NCBI GenBank assembly: GCA_947168565.1
Contig: CAMVMM010000021.1
Location: 1-37,157, forward strand
DNA from: an uncultured Clostridia bacterium
GTDB lineage: Bacteria > Bacillota > Clostridia > Christensenellales > CAG-138
Reading direction: 5' to 3'
DNA: 37,157 nt
The stretch's first letter is position 1. Each line of letters begins with the position of its first letter. The notes below the pieces were generated by a model. The model did not search any database, was not told where the DNA came from, and worked only from the letters and a program-made list of their open reading frames with translations. The position numbers were made by a program, and so were the translations under genes. This document shows, in pieces, positions 32,921-37,157 of this stretch.

Positions 32921-33934
32921 ATGAAATATTCCGAAAAGCTGAACGGCTTCTATGAGGAGGGCTATCATTACTATATTGAAATACGAAACGAGCGCATGAC
33001 CGTGCGCGACTACCGCCGTGCCGTTGCGCTTGAAACCACCGTTTGCTATAATGCGGACGATGTGGAGCTTGGAAGGCGCACGGAGATCTATTTGGAGGAC
33101 AACGTGCTTTCCCGCGCGGCGGACGGCAGCATGATGACGCAGATAAAGTCGCTCTTCTTCGAGGGCGGGGAGCTGAAGCTTCTCTATTACTATACCATCA
33201 TGGGCGAAACGCTGTATACGCTCAAAAAGGTGGAGCACGGCCCCTTCGATCATATAACGGTGCGCGACACGGAGTTTTTGGAGGCGCTCCAGGGCAAATG
33301 GACGCAATGGCTGCCGAACGGCGAAAAGGGCAGCGCCATGATGATAATGGGCAACCGCCTAAGCTGGATGGGGATGGGCCCCTTCGCCTTCCATGCCGTC
33401 AGCCTCGCAAGCTCGCCAAACAGGGTGCGCCTTGTGCCGGAAAATCCTATCGACGGCGATTTCGGCGGCTTCACGAGCGTGGACGTGGAAAAGGATATGC
33501 TCACCACGCGCATGATAGTTTGCGATGCAAGCGTGCCGCTCACGGTTTTTGCGCGGGATAATATGCTGAACAGGATCACCCCGCCGCCCGCCGCCTTTGA
33601 GAAAATGCGCGGCACCATGCTCCCGCCGGACGGCGAGAGGACGGTTTTTTCGCCCATGCGCCCCGCCGTGGATATGCCGCCCATGCGCCCTGCCGTGAAT
33701 ATGCCGCCCATGCGCCCCGCCGTGGATATGCCGCCGGAAACGGGCGAGCCGCCGAAGGGCGCGGCAAATGCGGGAAGCGGTGAAATATCGGGAAACGGTG
33801 AAAAATCGGGAAACGGCGAAAGCGCCGGAAGCGCGGAGGGCGCCCGCACGGTCGCCAAATTCTGCCGTGAATGCGGCTATGCCTTTGGGGAAAAGAGCTA
33901 TAAATTCTGCCCCGACTGCGGCGCGAAAAGGTGA
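32921..33934 (+). CDS. Zinc-ribbon protein of unknown function
   Basis: 337 residues. The N-terminal 220 residues form a mixed alpha/beta region that I do not recognise. A low-complexity region follows (about 245-310): three perfect-length 9-residue repeats of MRPAVDMPP, then a Gly/Ser/Glu/Asn stretch. The C-terminus is a zinc ribbon with two CxxC knuckles (FCRECGYAF and FCPDCGAKR). There is no signal peptide. GGGAGG lies 8 nt before the ATG; the frame extended to 32771 includes the promoter and is rejected. Zinc-ribbon tails of this type are common in Clostridia proteins with many roles, so function cannot be inferred from it. Confidence 0.82.
   Translation: MKYSEKLNGFYEEGYHYYIEIRNERMTVRDYRRAVALETTVCYNADDVELGRRTEIYLEDNVLSRAADGSMMTQIKSLFFEGGELKLLYYYTIMGETLYTLKKVEHGPFDHITVRDTEFLEALQGKWTQWLPNGEKGSAMMIMGNRLSWMGMGPFAFHAVSLASSPNRVRLVPENPIDGDFGGFTSVDVEKDMLTTRMIVCDASVPLTVFARDNMLNRITPPPAAFEKMRGTMLPPDGERTVFSPMRPAVDMPPMRPAVNMPPMRPAVDMPPETGEPPKGAANAGSGEISGNGEKSGNGESAGSAEGARTVAKFCRECGYAFGEKSYKFCPDCGAKR
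33656..33736 (+). repeat. 27-bp tandem repeat in the zinc-ribbon gene
   Basis: Three copies at 33656-33682, 33683-33709 and 33710-33736, two substitutions in the middle copy. Each encodes MRPAV(D/N)MPP. An 18-bp GGAAACGGTGAAAAATCG-like repeat follows at about 33773-33825. Confidence 0.9.
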
Positions 33935-33966
33935 TTTTTACAAAGAACGGAATAATAGATCGATCC

Positions 33967-33990
33967 GAGCCGGCTTAGTCCGGCTCCTTT
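33967..33990 (+). terminator. Terminator downstream of the zinc-ribbon gene
   Basis: 7-bp stem GAGCCGG/CCGGCTC (33967-33973 with 33980-33986), 6-nt loop, then CTTTAT. The U-run is short. Confidence 0.7.
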
Positions 33991-34078
33991 ATCGAAAATA
34001 TATTATCAGCCTTATTCAATATCCGCCCCAAAAACGGAACTTTATAGGTGAAGCCACTTTACGAAAGAGAGACAGCTC

Positions 34079-34639
34079 ATGCATGACGAAGCTTTGATCG
34101 CTCTGTTTTTCGCCCGTGACGAGCGGGCGATAGCGGAGGTCAAAACCCAATACGGCGCCGAATGCGAAAGGGCGGCGATGAATCTTCTTGGCGACAGGCA
34201 CGCAGCGGAGGAGGTGCTTTCCGATACGCTGCTTGCGCTTTGGAACAGCATTCCGCCGGAGCGCCCGCGCTCGCTCAAAGCGTTCGCGCTCACCATCGCC
34301 AAGCGGGGCGCGCTGAAGGCGTACCGCGAAAAAACCGCCCTGAAGCGCGGCGGCAATATACGGCATGAATCCCTCGACGAGCTTGCGGAGGCTCTGCCGC
34401 ACCACGGCAGCGTGGAGGGCGAGGTGGAGGCAAGGGCGCTTTCCGCGCTTTTGAACCGCTGGCTTGGGGAGCTGACGGGCGAGGAGCGCGCGCTGTTTTT
34501 AAGGCGCTATTGGTTTGAATATCCTGTTTCCGAAATCGCAAAGCGGATGGGCGCCTCCGCGTCAAGTGTTTCGGGAAAGCTGCTCAATCTTCGCAAGGGG
34601 CTTAAAAAATATCTTGAAAAGGAAGGGTTTTTCGTATGA
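34079..34639 (+). CDS. ECF-like RNA polymerase sigma factor
   Basis: 186 residues, the size of an ECF sigma factor. Sigma region 2 (about 5-80) includes GDRHAAEEVLSDTLLALW and the -10-reading part ALTIAKRGALKAYREK. Region 4 (about 125-180) includes GEERALFLRRYWFEYPVSEIAKRMGASASSVSGKL, a helix-turn-helix for the -35 element. The ribosome site is GAGAGA. The gene overlaps the next by 4 nt (ATGA); that gene encodes a membrane protein with a short cytoplasmic N-terminus, the arrangement of a sigma/anti-sigma pair. Target promoters are not evident. Confidence 0.9.
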   Translation: MHDEALIALFFARDERAIAEVKTQYGAECERAAMNLLGDRHAAEEVLSDTLLALWNSIPPERPRSLKAFALTIAKRGALKAYREKTALKRGGNIRHESLDELAEALPHHGSVEGEVEARALSALLNRWLGELTGEERALFLRRYWFEYPVSEIAKRMGASASSVSGKLLNLRKGLKKYLEKEGFFV

Positions 34640-36828
34640 AAGGCAGTAATAAGGAAAAGCTTTACGAAGCGCTGCTCTCCGTTAAGCCGGAGTATACCGC
34701 CGAGGCGGAGCGGTTTGAATTCAAAAAGCGCCGCTTCTCCCTGCCCCGCATCATCGGCGCAGTGGCGGCGGCGTGCCTTGTGACGGCGCTTGCGGCGGTT
34801 GCCGTGATTCCCAAGGGCGAAAGGGGGCAGTGGGCGGCGAACGCGGGCGAAAACGGAACCACCGCGCCGGAAACTGCGGGCGTGACGCCTCCTGCGCAAA
34901 CCGAGGTGCCCACGCTTTCGCTGTTCACTCCGGGGTGCAACCCGCCCACGCCCGAGCCGTCCGCTACGGAGTGCGTTCTGCCCAGGCCGCATGAGCTTGA
35001 GATCGCCAATTCCCTGATAACGTTCAGCTATCCCACGGGGCTGACGGAGTTTTTTATCTCACAGAGCTTTAATGAAGAGGAGTTCGGAGAGTACGCTTCA
35101 AAAACCGGACTTGAGCAGCAGGGCATTCGCACTCCGGCGGACGCGCAGAGCGTGATCGAGCTTATGCGGGGCATCCCGTTTCCGAGCAGCGAGGAGTACG
35201 ATTTGATCAGTGTGAGCTTTTTAAATCATCCCGAGGGTGAATATGCTTACGACGTGATATATTACGTGCCCGGCGGCGGCAGCCTCATCTTCAACGGCAG
35301 GCTTGCGGGGGAGGACACTCTGGACGGCATGCTGAACGTCATCACCGGTGAATCCGAGGTTTTCCAGATGAACGTTGATGGAAACGCGCATATCTCAAGG
35401 CTGTTTCGCGCGGAGGATATGAGCTTTAACGAGCATTATTTCGGAAATGAAGAAACGAGCCTCGGCTTTCATGCGGAGGTGGACGGCAAATATATGCAGA
35501 TAGCGTCCTACGGGCTTTCGGAGCAGGAGGCGGTGAAGGCGATAAACCGCTTTGATTTCCGCGATGTATTCGATGCAGCGCCGGTAATAGTGCCCGTTGA
35601 AACCGATCTGGGGCAGATCAGTCTATCAGGAAGCGCCGAGATAAAGCTGCTTTTGGATGCGTGTGCGCTGACGGAGGAGGAATTTGCGCGTCTCACGGAT
35701 GCCGGGTGGCCGGCAAGCGCGGAGCTTACGGAGCCCCTTGCGAGCCTTGCGCAATTCATGGCGCAAAAGAAGCTTGCTGAAAACCGTATCCGCAAAAAGA
35801 CCGATCTGGAGACCATCGTGAATAATTTCGATTCGCGCCGCTTCCCCGTGATCGACGGATGGGCGCTTGAGAGCATTGAGCTTGTGTACAAAATAAATCA
35901 TTCCACCGTAAACTATGTTAGTCCGGACGGAAAAGCCTGCACGTTCTACGTGTATGCGGACAGCTTCCTTGCCACGCCGCTCAAAACGCTCGCCTGGGGC
36001 ATGACCCAAAGCGAGCCTGAGACCGTTCCGCTTGGGAAGGATTCGCCCTTTGAAAGCCTTTTCAGGCTGAGAGGCCCCTATCCGCAGGCCGCTGACGTCT
36101 ACGTTGGCATGATGCCTGGCTTTTTGGTCACCTTCTCACTTGCTCCGGAGGATGCTGCGGGCGTTATTGATTCGCTGAGCCTTGCAACGCTTGGCGAGCT
36201 TGCCGAAAACGGCGAAGGAGCCGAGCCGCACGGCACGGAGGAGTGCATAGGGGTTTATGACGCCGAGTTTTTCTCAAACGCCGAGCTTTATGAATTCGTT
36301 CGCGCCGCAAGCGGAACGGACGCGGAGTTTAATGCGTATCTTGGCGCAAACAGGGAGCGCTTCTACGGTATAGATTCAAGAGCGGACGCCCTCGCGCTGC
36401 TTGAGCTGCTGGATTCCATGCCATTTGCCCATGCTCCCGAGGGGGGCTTCAGCCGCCTCTTTATCTCTGCCGGCATAGCCGGAAACGAGAAGGATGTCGC
36501 CTCAGTCCATTATGAATTCGACAACAGGGTGTGGGTTTTCAGCAATTATTTCCGCGATAAAGATGAAAACGGCGCGCGCGACACCCTGGATGAGCTGATC
36601 GCCGCCCTGGAGCTGCGGCCGATTGCGGCGGATGGCGCGGGCGGGCTTCAAAGGCTGTTTGAATACCACCCCAAGAGCGGGGATACCGATGAGCTGACGC
36701 ATTTCTACTATGCCGAGGCGGACGGAAAATACTTTGAGATAGACACCATAAATCTGAGCGGCGATGACGCCGTTCGGGGCCTGGAAAGGTTTGAGTTCGG
36801 CAGGCTTTCGGAGCTTGCGGATCGATGA
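34636..36828 (+). CDS. Membrane-anchored three-repeat protein, possible anti-sigma/sensor
   Basis: 730 residues. A cytoplasmic N-terminus of about 38 residues opens MKGSNKEKLYEALLSVKP, followed by one helix (about 39-59) and a Thr/Pro-rich stalk (about 65-115). The extracytoplasmic part has three diverged repeats of about 190 residues (about 129-315, 322-522 and 535-730). Repeats 1 and 3 are clearest: each has a region like ADAQSVIELMRGIPF / ADALALLELLDSMPF and ends in VDGKYMQIASYGLSEQEAV / ADGKYFEIDTINLSGDDAV. Repeat 2 keeps a comparable ending (LAPEDAAGVIDSL). No known domain recognised. The 4-nt overlap with the sigma gene suggests that it holds or senses for that sigma factor. Confidence 0.75.
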   Translation: MKGSNKEKLYEALLSVKPEYTAEAERFEFKKRRFSLPRIIGAVAAACLVTALAAVAVIPKGERGQWAANAGENGTTAPETAGVTPPAQTEVPTLSLFTPGCNPPTPEPSATECVLPRPHELEIANSLITFSYPTGLTEFFISQSFNEEEFGEYASKTGLEQQGIRTPADAQSVIELMRGIPFPSSEEYDLISVSFLNHPEGEYAYDVIYYVPGGGSLIFNGRLAGEDTLDGMLNVITGESEVFQMNVDGNAHISRLFRAEDMSFNEHYFGNEETSLGFHAEVDGKYMQIASYGLSEQEAVKAINRFDFRDVFDAAPVIVPVETDLGQISLSGSAEIKLLLDACALTEEEFARLTDAGWPASAELTEPLASLAQFMAQKKLAENRIRKKTDLETIVNNFDSRRFPVIDGWALESIELVYKINHSTVNYVSPDGKACTFYVYADSFLATPLKTLAWGMTQSEPETVPLGKDSPFESLFRLRGPYPQAADVYVGMMPGFLVTFSLAPEDAAGVIDSLSLATLGELAENGEGAEPHGTEECIGVYDAEFFSNAELYEFVRAASGTDAEFNAYLGANRERFYGIDSRADALALLELLDSMPFAHAPEGGFSRLFISAGIAGNEKDVASVHYEFDNRVWVFSNYFRDKDENGARDTLDELIAALELRPIAADGAGGLQRLFEYHPKSGDTDELTHFYYAEADGKYFEIDTINLSGDDAVRGLERFEFGRLSELADR

Positions 36829-36844
36829 TCGAAATGTAAAGTGC

Positions 36845-37157
36845 CGCAGGCGAGCGGGAGGTGCAGAGTGATGTGTGCTTTGCGCGTGATGCTTGCCTGC
36901 GGCGCGTTGTGCCTTGCGCCGAATGATGTGCGCTTCGCGCGTGATGCTTGCCTTGCGGCAAATGATGCTCGGCTTCGCCGAATGATGCGCGCCTGCGGCG
37001 CGTTGTGCCTTGCGGCAAATGAAATCCGGCTTGCGCCGGGTGAAATCTTTTTTACAAAAAGATGAAATCCGCTTCGCGGGTGAAATCGGCAAAGCCGGTT
37101 GTGGTTGAAATTCCTGCGGCGCTTCCAAAAGCCTTCCCCTCCGAGGGGAAGGTGGCT
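36845..37157. repeat. Right-end hairpin array and terminal 60-bp block
   Basis: About eleven palindromic units of 16-22 nt follow the 730-residue gene: arms such as GCGC/GCGC, TGCC/GGCA, CGGC/GCCG and GCGCC/GGCGC around TTC, TGC or TTGC loops, separated by TGATG, TTGTG or TGAAAT. Arms differ between units but remain complementary. Positions 37098-37157 repeat the left-end block in inverted orientation (58 of 60 bases). The small ORF at 36841 is a by-product of the repeats. Confidence 0.88.

Noticed and set aside
34035-34078. ECF-type autoregulatory promoter (GGAACTT and TACGAA) upstream of the sigma gene
   Set aside because: The implied start point would lie about 7 nt before the ATG and would remove the ribosome site.
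36841-37065. 74-codon ORF in the right-end array
   Set aside because: Made of short repeated hairpins; the peptide is just the repeats read in one frame.

Overview
The window looks like a GC-rich member of the Clostridia (Bacillota), probably from a gut community. The evidence is the gene order ftsK-rimO-pgsA-cinA-recA, a T-box leader in front of thrS, a long-form ribosome hibernation factor, a PadR/HAAS (DUF1700) pair, dockerin-tailed secreted proteins, and regular TTGACA/TATAAT promoters with 17-nt spacers. Genus and species cannot be read from it. Both ends of the window are inverted copies of one 60-bp repeat, so this may be a whole contig that broke at repeats.

Layout. 1-175: hairpin-repeat array. 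177-2052 (minus): membrane-anchored M23 (SpoIIQ-like) protein and a GntR/FCD regulator. 2282-5161 (minus): four-gene operon of padR, a HAAS-DUF4097 fusion, a HAAS membrane protein and a DUF4097 protein, with a palindromic operator over the padR promoter. 5395-12502 (minus): the housekeeping block ftsK, rimO, pgsA, cinA (amidase domain only) and recA. 12866-13232 (minus): a gene-free stretch with its own promoter, at least seven hairpins and a terminator, read here as an unidentified structured RNA beside hpf (13560-14081). 14579-19733 (plus): a 1633-residue secreted vWA/dockerin protein followed by a 77-residue four-cysteine peptide, sharing one promoter and terminator. 19883-24365 (minus): argF, a small anchored protein, a 41-codon ORF, an internally deleted IS630-type element, and thrS with its T-box. 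24829-27949 (minus): a GLUG/dockerin secreted protein and two tandem paralogous two-helix membrane proteins. 28323-30402 (plus): an alanyl-tRNA editing protein and truA. 30690-32641 (minus): a DUF4253 protein and a ComEC-type metallo-beta-lactamase-fold lipoprotein. 32921-36828 (plus): a zinc-ribbon protein, then a sigma factor overlapping a large membrane-anchored protein with three diverged repeats. 36845-37157: a second hairpin array ending in the 60-bp block.

Most of the window is core metabolism and information processing. The parts least explained by known families are the RNA beside hpf, the vWA/dockerin-peptide pair with its hairpin leader, the sigma/three-repeat pair, and the two hairpin arrays that sit 3' of genes in the same relative orientation.
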